Notes: generated by a model from the sequence alone, not told the origin. Shown: positions 1-6,663, counted from the stretch's first letter. The stretch is DNA of 8,209 bases from Coleofasciculus sp. S288 (GCA_020216575.1 JAIUYC010000119.1:1-8209); one strand, 5' to 3'. Numbers and translations: made by a program.

Positions 1-107
1 CCGCCGTCCTGCTCACCTTGCTGGCAGCTCTTACTCTTGTACTTCAAGAAATTCTAGAGCGTAAAACTCGTATCAAAGATGTTGCTGACGTAGGAGAACT
101 TCCATGA
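1..107 (+). CDS. C-terminal end of a membrane protein, probably sulfate ABC permease CysW (partial)
   Basis: The frame whose codons begin at base 3 is open from the window edge to TGA at 105-107 and gives 34 residues. A hydrophobic stretch (AVLLTLLAALTLVLQ) is followed by a charged tail (EILERKTRIKDVADVGELP). This is how a last transmembrane helix and cytosolic tail of an ABC permease look, and CysW proteins of the sulfate/thiosulfate importer end in a similar Leu-rich helix followed by an ERKT-like tail. The stop overlaps the start of the NIL-domain gene (ATGA, 104-107), so the two are probably translationally coupled in one operon. The gene identity is inferred from this short tail and from the neighbouring NIL-domain gene. 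Another ABC permease is possible because nothing upstream is visible. Confidence 0.55.
   Translation, partial: AVLLTLLAALTLVLQEILERKTRIKDVADVGELP
92..96 (+). promoter_or_regulatory. Ribosome binding site of the NIL-domain gene
   Basis: AGGAG lies 7 bases before the ATG at 104, inside the last codons of the upstream permease gene. It fixes the start of the NIL-domain gene and fits translational coupling with the overlapping ATGA. Confidence 0.6.
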
Positions 108-448
108 CAACTCATAGCAGCAAAAACTGGCAGGGACACCCCCTGGAGCCGATTGAATTAACTAACGATACCGACATTCTAGGACCCAATCGACCTACTC
201 GCACCCGCGTCCGAGTGCGAATTCCCAAGCACTACAATGACGAACCCGTCATTTCGAGGCTAGTTTCTCACTATGGCGTTACAGTCAATATCGCTGCGGC
301 TCTTTTGGGAGCAAATGCGCGAGAGGATGGCTGGTTTGACTTAGAACTGCGAGGCACAACGCCGCAAATTCAGAGTGCTTTGATGTACATGAATGAAATG
401 GATTTGGAGATGTGGGGCGACTCAAATACTGAAGAAGATGGTTGGTAA
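104..448 (+). CDS. NIL domain-containing protein
   Basis: A 114-residue soluble protein. From about residue 35 to 105 it matches the NIL fold (ferredoxin-like): a first strand RVRVRIP, a helix with PVISRLVSHYGV, the NIAAALLGAN turn, then WFDLELRGTTPQIQSAL and a final helix. NIL domains are best known as the C-terminal ligand-sensing domain of the methionine importer ATPase MetN; stand-alone copies occur beside cyanobacterial sulfur-compound ABC transporters. The N-terminal 30 residues look unstructured, and the C-terminus is acidic (DSNTEEDGW). The start at 104 has a good ribosome binding site and overlaps the upstream stop, so it is very likely co-transcribed with the preceding permease. A regulatory or ligand-sensing role for the importer is inference. 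No terminator is visible just after it. Confidence 0.8.
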   Translation: MTTHSSKNWQGHPLEPIELTNDTDILGPNRPTRTRVRVRIPKHYNDEPVISRLVSHYGVTVNIAAALLGANAREDGWFDLELRGTTPQIQSALMYMNEMDLEMWGDSNTEEDGW

Positions 449-606
449 TGCAGATAGCATTCCTTCCCATCTACAAGATTGCTTCTATCAAAGGGGTGTG
501 GTCATAAGTCATTGGTTGAGACTGACACGAAGACGTGGGGACGCGGAAAAATTGAGTGTACATCACCAACTGGTTTTGACCAACCCCTATCAAATTCAGA
601 TGAATC

Positions 607-639
607 CCCGTAGAATAGTACTTTTGTACTGTTTACGGG
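607..639 (+). promoter_or_regulatory. Nested hairpin abutting the start codon of the 641 gene
   Basis: An outer stem CCCGTA (607-612) / TACGGG (634-639) encloses, across a small internal loop, an inner stem AGTAC (617-621) / GTACT (626-630) with loop TTTT. It ends one base before the ATG at 641. No Shine-Dalgarno motif is visible outside it. It could fold in the mRNA and limit initiation, or as DNA act as a palindromic binding site; its function is unknown. Confidence 0.4.
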
Positions 640-640
640 T

Positions 641-1117
641 ATGACGAGTTTTTTGGAGCGTTATCGGCGGGGCGAGTGCCAACAGGTGTGGGATGAGTTG
701 GTTGCATTGGGTGAAGGCGTGCGAGAAGAACCCCTCTACACAGATGCATTCTCTGTAGCACGCGAGACGATGCAGCGCACCAGGCACAATATTGAAATGT
801 TCATTCCCCGTTTGGAGAGTCTTGGTTACAGGTTTGGATACAGTTGGCTGGAGGATTTGGACACTGACTGGGTACAGAAGCAACCCCCTCTACTCGGACA
901 ACCGGCTGGAGATGCGATCGCATGTGACAGTTGCGTAAGTCCTGTAGAAATTCCTTGCTTGGCAGCGGATGCCAAATTGTGTTGGGAAGGGGACTGCATC
1001 AACGAGACTTTTGTTAGTTCCTTACGTACAGGCTTTCAAAAAGGAGGCTTTTATGCAAACGCGCCCTTCTCAGAAAGTCAGTTGACCTTTTTAACAAAAG
1101 GGTTACTACAAATCTAA
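641..1117 (+). CDS. Truncated, chimeric SMI1/KNR4-like protein ending in IS-derived sequence
   Basis: The frame encodes 158 residues. The first ~91 (MTSFLERYRRGE, then WDELVALGEGVREEPLY, AVARETM-like helix, RHNIEMFIPRLESLGYRFGYSWLE, ending QPPLLGQPAGD) resemble the helical N-terminus of a cyanobacterial protein group annotated as SMI1/KNR4 family, where a globular C-terminal domain should follow. Instead, exactly from codon 92 (base 914) the frame reads through a 31-base insertion-sequence end (residues AIACDSCVS) and then through sequence without recognisable domain character to the stop at 1115-1117. What is seen is a frame that happens to stay open; what is inferred is that the gene was cut by transposition and deletion and that the last ~67 residues are not native. 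It is probably a non-functional remnant. There is no clear ribosome binding site, and a hairpin abuts the start. Confidence 0.5.
   Translation: MTSFLERYRRGECQQVWDELVALGEGVREEPLYTDAFSVARETMQRTRHNIEMFIPRLESLGYRFGYSWLEDLDTDWVQKQPPLLGQPAGDAIACDSCVSPVEIPCLAADAKLCWEGDCINETFVSSLRTGFQKGGFYANAPFSESQLTFLTKGLLQI
914..944. repeat. Solitary insertion-sequence end (31 bases)
   Basis: These 31 bases match the right end of the IS at 7985-8015 with a single difference (A instead of G at 922), including the HIP1 octamer and the outer part TGTGACAGTTGCGTAAGTCC. Read on the other strand it is the same as the left end at 6859-6889. No partner end and no transposase sequence are found nearby, so it is a lone end left by deletion, a very short derivative, or a dispersed repeat that the IS ends share. 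Confidence 0.8.
1082..1109 (+). promoter_or_regulatory. Candidate promoter of the HerA-like gene
   Basis: TTGACC (1082-1087) and TACTAC (1104-1109) are separated by 16 bases and lie about 80 bases before the ATG at 1189. The -35 match is good and the -10 match is moderate. Nothing else supports it. Confidence 0.25.
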
Positions 1118-1188
1118 GGAGCTGAAGTAACAAGTGACTAAAATGCAAGAAAGATAAGATAGGCTGGCATAGTGAAGCAGTTGAAGAC

Positions 1189-2901
1189 ATGGATTTAGGC
1201 AAGCCCTTAGGCTCAGTCATTCAAGGCTCTCTTTCCCTCGGACTCGAAGTGCGATTGCATCCCGATGTCTCGGTGGAAGATATGCGAGTCGGCAAGTTTT
1301 TGGTCGTCCAGGGAATGCGATCGCGTTTTTTCTGCATGCTCACCGATGTTACCTTAGGAACATCTAGCCAACGCATTCTTGCCAATCCCCCCAGTCCTGA
1401 AGACGACTTTTTACGAGACGTTTTGGCGGGTAGTGGCACGTTTGGGACGGTTAACCTCTCCCCGATGCTGATGTTTACGCCCCAAGAACACAGCAGACAG
1501 CCCAGAGAAGTTATTCTTGATGGAAATACGTCACTAGCCTCCTTTCAAGCGCAAAGCAGTGAGAGCATGGAATTGCTCCCGGTGAAGACCATTCCCAGCC
1601 ACTTCTCTCAGGTATACGATGCGAGCGATCGCGATTTTAGGGCAGTTTTTGGTTGGGAAGATGACCCCACTCGGCGCAATTTTGCGATCGGTCAACCCCT
1701 TGACATGGAAGTTCCGATATGTATTGACCTAGACCGCTTTGTGGAACGCAGCAACGGTGTCTTTGGCAAATCCGGCACCGGTAAATCCTTCCTCACTCGG
1801 CTGTTGCTATCGGGGATTATCCGCAAGCAAGCCGCCGTTAACCTGATTTTTGACATGCACTCCGAATATGGCTGGGAAGCCGTCTCGGAGGGCAAGCAAT
1901 TTAGCACGGTGAAAGGGTTGCGGCAGCTATTTCCAGGACAAGTACAGATTTACACCCTCGACCCCGAATCCACCAAACGCCGAGGTGTGCGGGACACTCA
2001 AGAACTTTATCTCAGCTACGACCAGATTGAAGTTGAGGATATCATGCTGGTGCGTCAAGAGTTAAATCTTTCTGAAGCGAGTCTGGAGAATGCAATTATT
2101 CTGCGTAACGAGTTTGGCAAAACCTGGATTACGCAATTGCTCAATATGACCAATGAGGACATCCAGATGTTCTGCGATGAGAAGCGAGGCAATAAAGCGT
2201 CAATCATGGCGTTGCAGCGCAAATTGTTGCGTCTGGATGAGTTGAAGTACATGCGTAACACCTGCCCCCATAATTATGTGGGTCAGATTTTGCAATCCCT
2301 AGATGCAGGCAAGCATGTGGTAATCGAGTTCGGTTCTCAGTCCAACATGCTGTCCTATATGTTGGCCACCAATGTAATCAGCCGCCGCATCCACGGCAGC
2401 TATGTGCAGAAGGCGGAGAGGTTTTTACAGACGAAAAATCCTAGCGATCGCCCCCGTCAACTGGTGATCACCATCGAAGAAGCGCACAGATTTCTCGATA
2501 CCGCCACAGTTCGTCAGACTATCTTTGGGATCATCGCCCGTGAGATGCGGAAATACTTCGTCACTCTATTAGTCGTCGATCAGCGTCCATCTGGAATTGA
2601 TAACGAGGTGATGTCCCAGATTGGCACTCGGATTACAGCATTGCTGAATGACGATAAGGATATTGATGCAATTTTTACTGGGGTTTCTGGGGGACAAAGT
2701 TTGCGATCGGTGTTAGCCAAACTTGATTCTAAACAACAAGCCTTAATTCTCGGTCACGCCGTCCCTATGCCAGTCGTGGTGAAGACTCGTCCCTACGACG
2801 AAAGTTTTTATCGAGAGATTGGCGATACGTCCTGGGATGAAATGTCCGATGAAGAGGTATTTGCTGCGGCTGAAGCGGCTAAAGCGGATTTAGGATTTTA
2901 A
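1189..2901 (+). CDS. HerA/DUF87-type ATPase (ATP-binding protein with HAS-barrel-like N-terminus)
   Basis: A 570-residue HerA/FtsK-superfamily ATPase. Residues ~5-110 form a beta-rich N-terminal region (SVIQGSLSLGLEVRLHP, RVGKFLVVQG) resembling the HAS barrel. The Walker A motif is GKSGTGKS at 193-200, followed by FDMHSEYGWEA (221-231), typical of DUF87 proteins. An inserted helical region spans ~270-360. Walker B is LVITIEEAH (425-433) with tandem Glu430/Glu431, the sensor-like stretch VVDQRP is at 462-467, and a likely arginine finger is Arg481 in GTRI. The tail is acidic and Ala-rich. HerA ATPases form hexamers that translocate DNA, in archaea with the nuclease NurA; no NurA-like gene is in this window, so the partner is unknown. 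All catalytic residues are present and the length is normal for cyanobacterial homologues, so it should be functional. The 3' end overlaps the convergent receptor gene by 4 bases. Confidence 0.85.
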   Translation: MDLGKPLGSVIQGSLSLGLEVRLHPDVSVEDMRVGKFLVVQGMRSRFFCMLTDVTLGTSSQRILANPPSPEDDFLRDVLAGSGTFGTVNLSPMLMFTPQEHSRQPREVILDGNTSLASFQAQSSESMELLPVKTIPSHFSQVYDASDRDFRAVFGWEDDPTRRNFAIGQPLDMEVPICIDLDRFVERSNGVFGKSGTGKSFLTRLLLSGIIRKQAAVNLIFDMHSEYGWEAVSEGKQFSTVKGLRQLFPGQVQIYTLDPESTKRRGVRDTQELYLSYDQIEVEDIMLVRQELNLSEASLENAIILRNEFGKTWITQLLNMTNEDIQMFCDEKRGNKASIMALQRKLLRLDELKYMRNTCPHNYVGQILQSLDAGKHVVIEFGSQSNMLSYMLATNVISRRIHGSYVQKAERFLQTKNPSDRPRQLVITIEEAHRFLDTATVRQTIFGIIAREMRKYFVTLLVVDQRPSGIDNEVMSQIGTRITALLNDDKDIDAIFTGVSGGQSLRSVLAKLDSKQQALILGHAVPMPVVVKTRPYDESFYREIGDTSWDEMSDEEVFAAAEAAKADLGF

Positions 2902-4655
2902 TCAGGATCGGAGTTACACTTGTCAGAGTTGATGAGGGCAAATCCGTATTTATTTGAACTCTTACATTCTATGACTTTCGTCAAATAGACTAGCGGATTA
3001 GCGCGATTTCCCTTTTCAAAACTAATTTTTCCTGCACCCGTAACGCCGTTAGCCTTGAAAGGTTCTTGTCCATTATGATTATCGCGGGCTAGAGCTTTTT
3101 GTACGCCCTGACGATTTTTTGAAGCTGCTTGTTTTAGAGCTGTTTCTATGGCTTTCATAGCATCATGAGCTTGGGCGGTGCGCCAACTCACTTCCCCTCC
3201 CCAAAGCTGAGTCCCCTGTTCGCAGAATCGGCGACTGTTTGTACTTATCTTACAGTGCCAGGAGGCAGCAACAACTAAGTCCTTGCCAGCCTCATCTTCC
3301 GGAGTAACTCGAGTAAGTGTTGGTTCGTTATTGTAAAGGCTATCTCCACCCAGGATAATCAAGTTTTGACGATTGCGATCTATACGGGTTGCTCGAATCA
3401 CATCAATCGCTTGCGAACGACTTTCTCCATCCGGCAGCAAGACAAGCGCTACCGTTTCTTTCTCTGCTTCCTTACTAACCTTGTCCACGGCTTTCTGAAC
3501 GTCAAAGGAATTACTGCTACCAGGTTTGAATTGATACAACTCATCCTCTGGATATAAAACCTCTCCTCTTTGCCCTAACTTTGTATCATCCGCACACTTG
3601 CTTATATAGTTTCTACTAAAGGTTTCACTAAACTCCTTTCTGAGAGATTCGCTGTAACTAGACTCTTTACCAGGGCGGTAAAAAATAGCTGCTTTAGCAA
3701 TGCCTTTCATTGCGAGGTAGTTAGCTAAGACTTCGGATGTAAATCGATTGCTAGGTACTGTGCGAAAAATAAATTTACCCGTTTGAATATCTTCTGATGT
3801 GCTAGTCGGAGAAATTAAGACTAACTCATCTTGATAAATGGAGGATACTGCCTTAGTGACACCGCTAGAAAAATGCCCGATCGCAGCTAAAACATATCTT
3901 TTTAATTCATTGACCAAGATTTTTGCAACCTTTTTAGCTTGTTCGCTGTCGTCAGCATCATCGCCGATCAAAACTCGCAGCCCTTTGCCGTTAATCCCGT
4001 TGAGCTTTTTATCTTTATCGTATTTCTCTCCCCAATTATTCGATTCAGCCCAATTCACTTCTTCTTGAACTTGAGCAACCCCTCGAATAATCTCCAAAGC
4101 AGATTGCCGAACGCTTTCATTCCTAGCTGTTACAGGAACAACAACAACAACTGTGTAAGCCTCTATCCCTTGAGCAGCTAGTTGAGCATTATTAAGATAG
4201 ATTAATGTTTCCGGATCAGCCTTATAGTTACTCTTATTTTTATTATGTCGTGATTCTAAAAAATAATTAACGGCTTCTTCATAAGCGCTTGTCTTATTTT
4301 CATGAAGTCCTGTTTTAAAGGCGTCAACTCCAAGTTGCTTTGAAGCATCTTTTTCTCCTAAATTTTTTTCACCACAACTGATGTGTTCTATGGAGATTAA
4401 GTCCGTTGGGCAGCCTTTGAGAGTTTGAGGAAAAAACTCTCGCCAGAAAAATATAGCAAAAATGATTACAGCCACAGAAGCGACCAGTACACCAAGACGT
4501 CCCCATCTCGATCTTGGTAAAGGAAAGAATCTTATTATCCTACTAATACTACTAGGAAACAGTCGGGGAAAGTGCCTTTCTAAATAATCAAGCACTGCAA
4601 AAAGGCTGCTCAAAAAGCCAACGATAGCAACTATTGTTCTTAAAAAAGCATCCAT
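2898..4655 (-). CDS. Membrane-anchored periplasmic-binding-protein (type 1, LivJ-like) receptor
   Basis: A 585-residue protein. Two hydrophobic segments lie near the N-terminus (about 8-24 and 54-71), joined by a strongly basic linker (SRIIRFFPLPRSRWGR). By the positive-inside rule this places the linker in the cytosol and everything after residue 72 outside. Residues ~108-165 resemble a TPR unit (GVDAFKTGLHENKTSAYEEAVNYF is the core; Tyr/Ala pattern). Residues ~168-570 form a type 1 periplasmic-binding fold: VVVVVPV, the segment AAIGHFSSGVT (257-267), LVLISPTST (278-286), then FIFRTVPSN (296-303) as in branched-chain amino-acid binding proteins. Cysteines at 82, 94, 354, 468, 478, 564 and 580 could form disulfides. 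No permease or ATPase subunit is adjacent, so a sensor or receptor role is more likely than transport (inference). The gene looks A+T-richer than the HerA gene, suggesting separate origin. No clear ribosome binding site precedes the ATG at 4655. Confidence 0.75.
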   Translation of the reverse strand: MDAFLRTIVAIVGFLSSLFAVLDYLERHFPRLFPSSISRIIRFFPLPRSRWGRLGVLVASVAVIIFAIFFWREFFPQTLKGCPTDLISIEHISCGEKNLGEKDASKQLGVDAFKTGLHENKTSAYEEAVNYFLESRHNKNKSNYKADPETLIYLNNAQLAAQGIEAYTVVVVVPVTARNESVRQSALEIIRGVAQVQEEVNWAESNNWGEKYDKDKKLNGINGKGLRVLIGDDADDSEQAKKVAKILVNELKRYVLAAIGHFSSGVTKAVSSIYQDELVLISPTSTSEDIQTGKFIFRTVPSNRFTSEVLANYLAMKGIAKAAIFYRPGKESSYSESLRKEFSETFSRNYISKCADDTKLGQRGEVLYPEDELYQFKPGSSNSFDVQKAVDKVSKEAEKETVALVLLPDGESRSQAIDVIRATRIDRNRQNLIILGGDSLYNNEPTLTRVTPEDEAGKDLVVAASWHCKISTNSRRFCEQGTQLWGGEVSWRTAQAHDAMKAIETALKQAASKNRQGVQKALARDNHNGQEPFKANGVTGAGKISFEKGNRANPLVYLTKVIECKSSNKYGFALINSDKCNSDPD

Positions 4656-4777
4656 GGTAGAGTGAGAGTTTAAATAATTTTTTTAAAACCAGTTTTGCTT
4701 CTGATTGGACAACACCCTGGAGGTGGATATTAAATAATACGCAGGAATTACTCCCATTTCCGAAAGGAAAATGCAAG

Positions 4778-4873
4778 ATTGGAGATGCTTCTGGGTATGA
4801 AATGTCAGATGGAGAAGTGTTCGCTGCTCCTGAAGCCGATAAAGTAGGTTTAGGAACAATCGCCTTAGCTTAG
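4778..4873 (+). pseudogene. Relic of the 3' end of a HerA-like ATPase gene
   Basis: Read in the frame starting at 4778, this gives IGDASGYEMSDGEVFAAPEA and on to a TAG at 4871-4873. It lines up without gaps with residues 544-569 of the intact ATPase (bases 2818-2895): 18 of 26 residues and 60 of 78 bases agree by manual count. Most silent differences are at third positions, so the copy diverged while still under protein-level selection or came from a related gene. Upstream of 4778 the similarity stops abruptly. After 4855 the relic continues with TIALA before its stop, unlike the intact gene. It has no start or ATPase domain and cannot be functional. Confidence 0.75.
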
Positions 4874-5184
4874 CGGGATTCTTTGTTACTTGAGCATTAT
4901 TTCAAAATCTTCTGCTCCTTCATCGCGTTACATTTTGTCACAAATTTCCAGCTAAACTGAGTCCGTTCTGAGGTAAGTTTCTGTTTTGTAATGTAATGTG
5001 GTTGTCGGGCGCTCTCAGGCGGGGCGCTCTTTTTTAGCTGATACACCTAACGAGAACGAGGATTATGACAATGGATTCCCAACTGCTCTCAACGCTGCCC
5101 CCGCACAATTCCAATGGACTAGCCGTACTTGTGCTGTTTGCGCTATACTTAAGAATTCAAGACAATACCAGACATCACGACCTG
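4874..5184. other. Intergenic stretch without a convincing gene
   Basis: Between the HerA relic and the structured region there is no reading frame with recognisable protein features. A short frame at 5065-5253 (62 codons, ATG after GAACGAGGATT) runs into the structured RNA region and matches nothing I know. The only distinct element is the terminator-like hairpin at 5007-5035. Confidence 0.5.
5007..5035 (+). terminator. Weak terminator-like hairpin
   Basis: GGGCGC (5007-5012) can pair with GCGCTC (5024-5029) over six base pairs including one G-U, with an 11-base loop, followed by six T (5030-5035). The same region also holds a direct repeat of GGGCGCTCT. It could be the old terminator of the gene whose tail survives at 4778-4873. 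Confidence 0.35.
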
Positions 5185-5400
5185 ATTCGGTACGGTTATC
5201 TCCCTGTGGGGTGTCTATCTGTTCCAGGTTCACTGCGTCATTATTGTATATAGAAGGAAGTGAGGCTAGTCACCGAACCTGTCCTGTCGGTGCTATTAGG
5301 AGAATGAATAAATGTGGGGACACCCTAATCAAACCAGAGAAATGTGTTGAACCTTTTCCCCTTTACCGACGTCTAAATGTGTACTAATATAGGGTAAGGC
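5185..5400 (+). ncRNA. Structured RNA region, possibly a group II intron domain I remnant
   Basis: Several helices can form on the + strand. GGGTGTC (5209-5215) pairs with GACACCC (5319-5325). Nested inside it, CAGGTTC (5225-5231) pairs with GAACCTG (5275-5281). Downstream, CTTTACC (5361-5367) pairs with GGTAAGG (5393-5399) with one G-U. Smaller stems are GTGA/TCAC (5260-5263/5270-5273) and TCCT/AGGA (5282-5285/5298-5301). The nesting and the lack of a plausible protein argue for an RNA. The stretch around CTAAATGTGTACTAATATAGG (from 5373) and the following GGTAAGGCAAAC remind me of domain I of cyanobacterial group II introns, but I see no reverse transcriptase and no domain V hairpin, so this would be a 5' fragment. 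The identity is tentative; the helices are directly visible. Confidence 0.35.
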
Positions 5401-5524
5401 AAACTCATACTGACTTCACGTTATACCGATTTTTTACAGTCATGAGCAGCTAAGCTGGGGAACACCACAGAAGAAAATAAATTTTCCCAGGATTCAGCTT
5501 CAACTCATATTGATGGTTGTAGCG

Positions 5525-5548
5525 CCTGCCCTATCCAAAAGAGGCAGG
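5525..5548 (+). promoter_or_regulatory. Hairpin in the sigma-factor leader
   Basis: CCTGCC (5525-5530) can pair with GGCAGG (5543-5548) across a 12-base loop. It lies about 130 bases before the sigma-factor start and is not followed by a T run, so it is not a terminator. Its role is unknown. Confidence 0.25.
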
Positions 5549-5679
5549 TGGTCTATGCATCTTTTGTAGGATGTACTTTACTTATCCGCCTACATATCCT
5601 CAGGGTAATGGAATTGCTGCTGAGGTCACCGTCCGCGACAGATTTATTGCTTGTTTGTTTACGGAGTAACTACTCACCG

Positions 5680-6663
5680 ATGCCCACAACGAAGACAAAA
5701 GACAAGACAACTCAGCCCACTTTCTCGGCAGATATGGTTCGCACCTACCTGCATGAGATTGGTCGCGTGCCACTGCTGACCCATGAGCAAGAGATTGTCT
5801 ACGGTAAGCAGGTGCAGCAGCTGATGGTGCTGCTGGAGGCAAAAGAAGCTCTAGCTAAGAAGTTAGGGTACGAACCAACCGATCAAGAGTGGGCAAATCA
5901 AGTTAATCAGGATGAAGCATCCCTGAAAAAGATCATAGCTCAGGGAACTCGGGCAAAGCGCAAAATGATTGAAGCGAACTTGCGCCTTGTTGTTGCCATC
6001 GCCAAAAAGTACCAAAAGCGCAATATGGAATTTTTGGACTTGATTCAGGAAGGCACTTTGGGCTTAGAACGGGGTGTTGAGAAGTTCGATCCCACCAAAG
6101 GGTATAAGTTCTCGACCTATGCCTACTGGTGGATTCGTCAGGCAATCACCCGTGCCATTGCTCAGCAAGCCCGCGCAATTCGTTTGCCCATCCACATCAC
6201 TGAAAAGCTCAACAAAATCAAGAAAGTCCAACGAGAACTCGCCCAAACATTGGGGCGCAGCGCCACCCCAGCTGAGATTGGGAAGGAATTGGACTTAGAA
6301 CCTGCTCAGATTCGCGAGTATTTAAGCATGGCTCGTCAACCCATTTCTCTCGACGTTCGGGTTGGAGACAACCAAGACACTGAGCTGTCCGAACTCCTAG
6401 AGGATGAGGGTCCAACCCCCGTCAATTACACCACTCAGGAGGCACTGCGGCAAGACTTGGAGAACCTGATGGCAGAACTTACTCCTCAGCAGCGTGAAGT
6501 GCTGTCACTGCGCTTTGGCTTAGAAGACGGCAACGAGCTGTCTCTGGCAAAAGTAGGGCAGCGACTCAACCTCAGCCGTGAGCGGGTGCGCCAATTGGAA
6601 CACCAAGCATTAGCTCAATTGCGGCGTCGCCATACGAACGTCAAGGAGTACATCGCTAGCTAA
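5680..6663 (+). CDS. Group 2 RNA polymerase sigma factor (SigB/SigD type, sigma-70 family)
   Basis: A 327-residue sigma factor from the ATG at 5680. Region 1.2 is at ~15-47 ([20 protein letters not shown]), and region 2 at ~93-165 contains the core-binding and -10-recognition block ([54 protein letters not shown]). Region 3 is at ~174-250 ([14 protein letters not shown]) and region 4 at ~265-320 has the -35-binding helix-turn-helix ([22 protein letters not shown]). It lacks the long region 1.1 of primary SigA, which together with the length places it in the non-essential cyanobacterial group 2 factors used in stress, carbon/nitrogen and dark responses. The sequence and the ending VKEYIAS look closest to SigB, but SigD cannot be excluded. 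The frame stays open 44 codons upstream to 5548, but that extension lacks family similarity; GGAG at 5663-5666 precedes the chosen start, although 13 bases away. Confidence 0.93.
   Translation: MPTTKTKDKTTQPTFSADMVRTYLHEIGRVPLLTHEQEIVYGKQVQQLMVLLEAKEALAKKLGYEPTDQEWANQVNQDEASLKKIIAQGTRAKRKMIEANLRLVVAIAKKYQKRNMEFLDLIQEGTLGLERGVEKFDPTKGYKFSTYAYWWIRQAITRAIAQQARAIRLPIHITEKLNKIKKVQRELAQTLGRSATPAEIGKELDLEPAQIREYLSMARQPISLDVRVGDNQDTELSELLEDEGPTPVNYTTQEALRQDLENLMAELTPQQREVLSLRFGLEDGNELSLAKVGQRLNLSRERVRQLEHQALAQLRRRHTNVKEYIAS

Noticed and set aside
1053..1085. Ten-residue frame after AAGGAGG (ATG at 1053)
   Set aside because: It has a good ribosome binding site but only ten codons in the debris behind the IS end, with no family. 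It could be the start of a lost gene.
1189..4655. HerA plus receptor as a known HerA-based defence system
   Set aside because: Known HerA defence systems pair HerA with a nuclease, SIR2 or DUF4297-type effector. None is present here, and the receptor gene is convergent rather than in an operon.
5065..5253. 62-codon frame with an ATG and a weak upstream GAG-type site, containing a hydrophobic stretch
   Set aside because: No recognisable family, and its second half overlaps the nested RNA helices. It is more likely a chance frame in a structured RNA region.
4998..5387. 129-codon frame starting at GTG
   Set aside because: It passes through the terminator-like hairpin and the RNA helices, has irregular composition (many Cys, Arg and Ser) and no visible domain.
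5304..5387. 27-codon frame, and a 12-codon frame at 5312, following AGGAGA
   Set aside because: For the first ATG the AGGAGA motif touches the start codon, too close for initiation. Both peptides lie in the structured region and match nothing known to me. A leader peptide remains possible but unsupported.
5510..5537. TTGATG / TATCCA as a sigma-gene promoter
   Set aside because: The spacing of 16 is acceptable, but the -10 match is poor and the second box overlaps the loop of the leader hairpin. Not reported as a feature.
5548..5679. 44-codon N-terminal extension of the sigma factor
   Set aside because: The frame is open, but the extension has no sigma-factor similarity, whereas the ATG at 5680 gives the normal family start and length.
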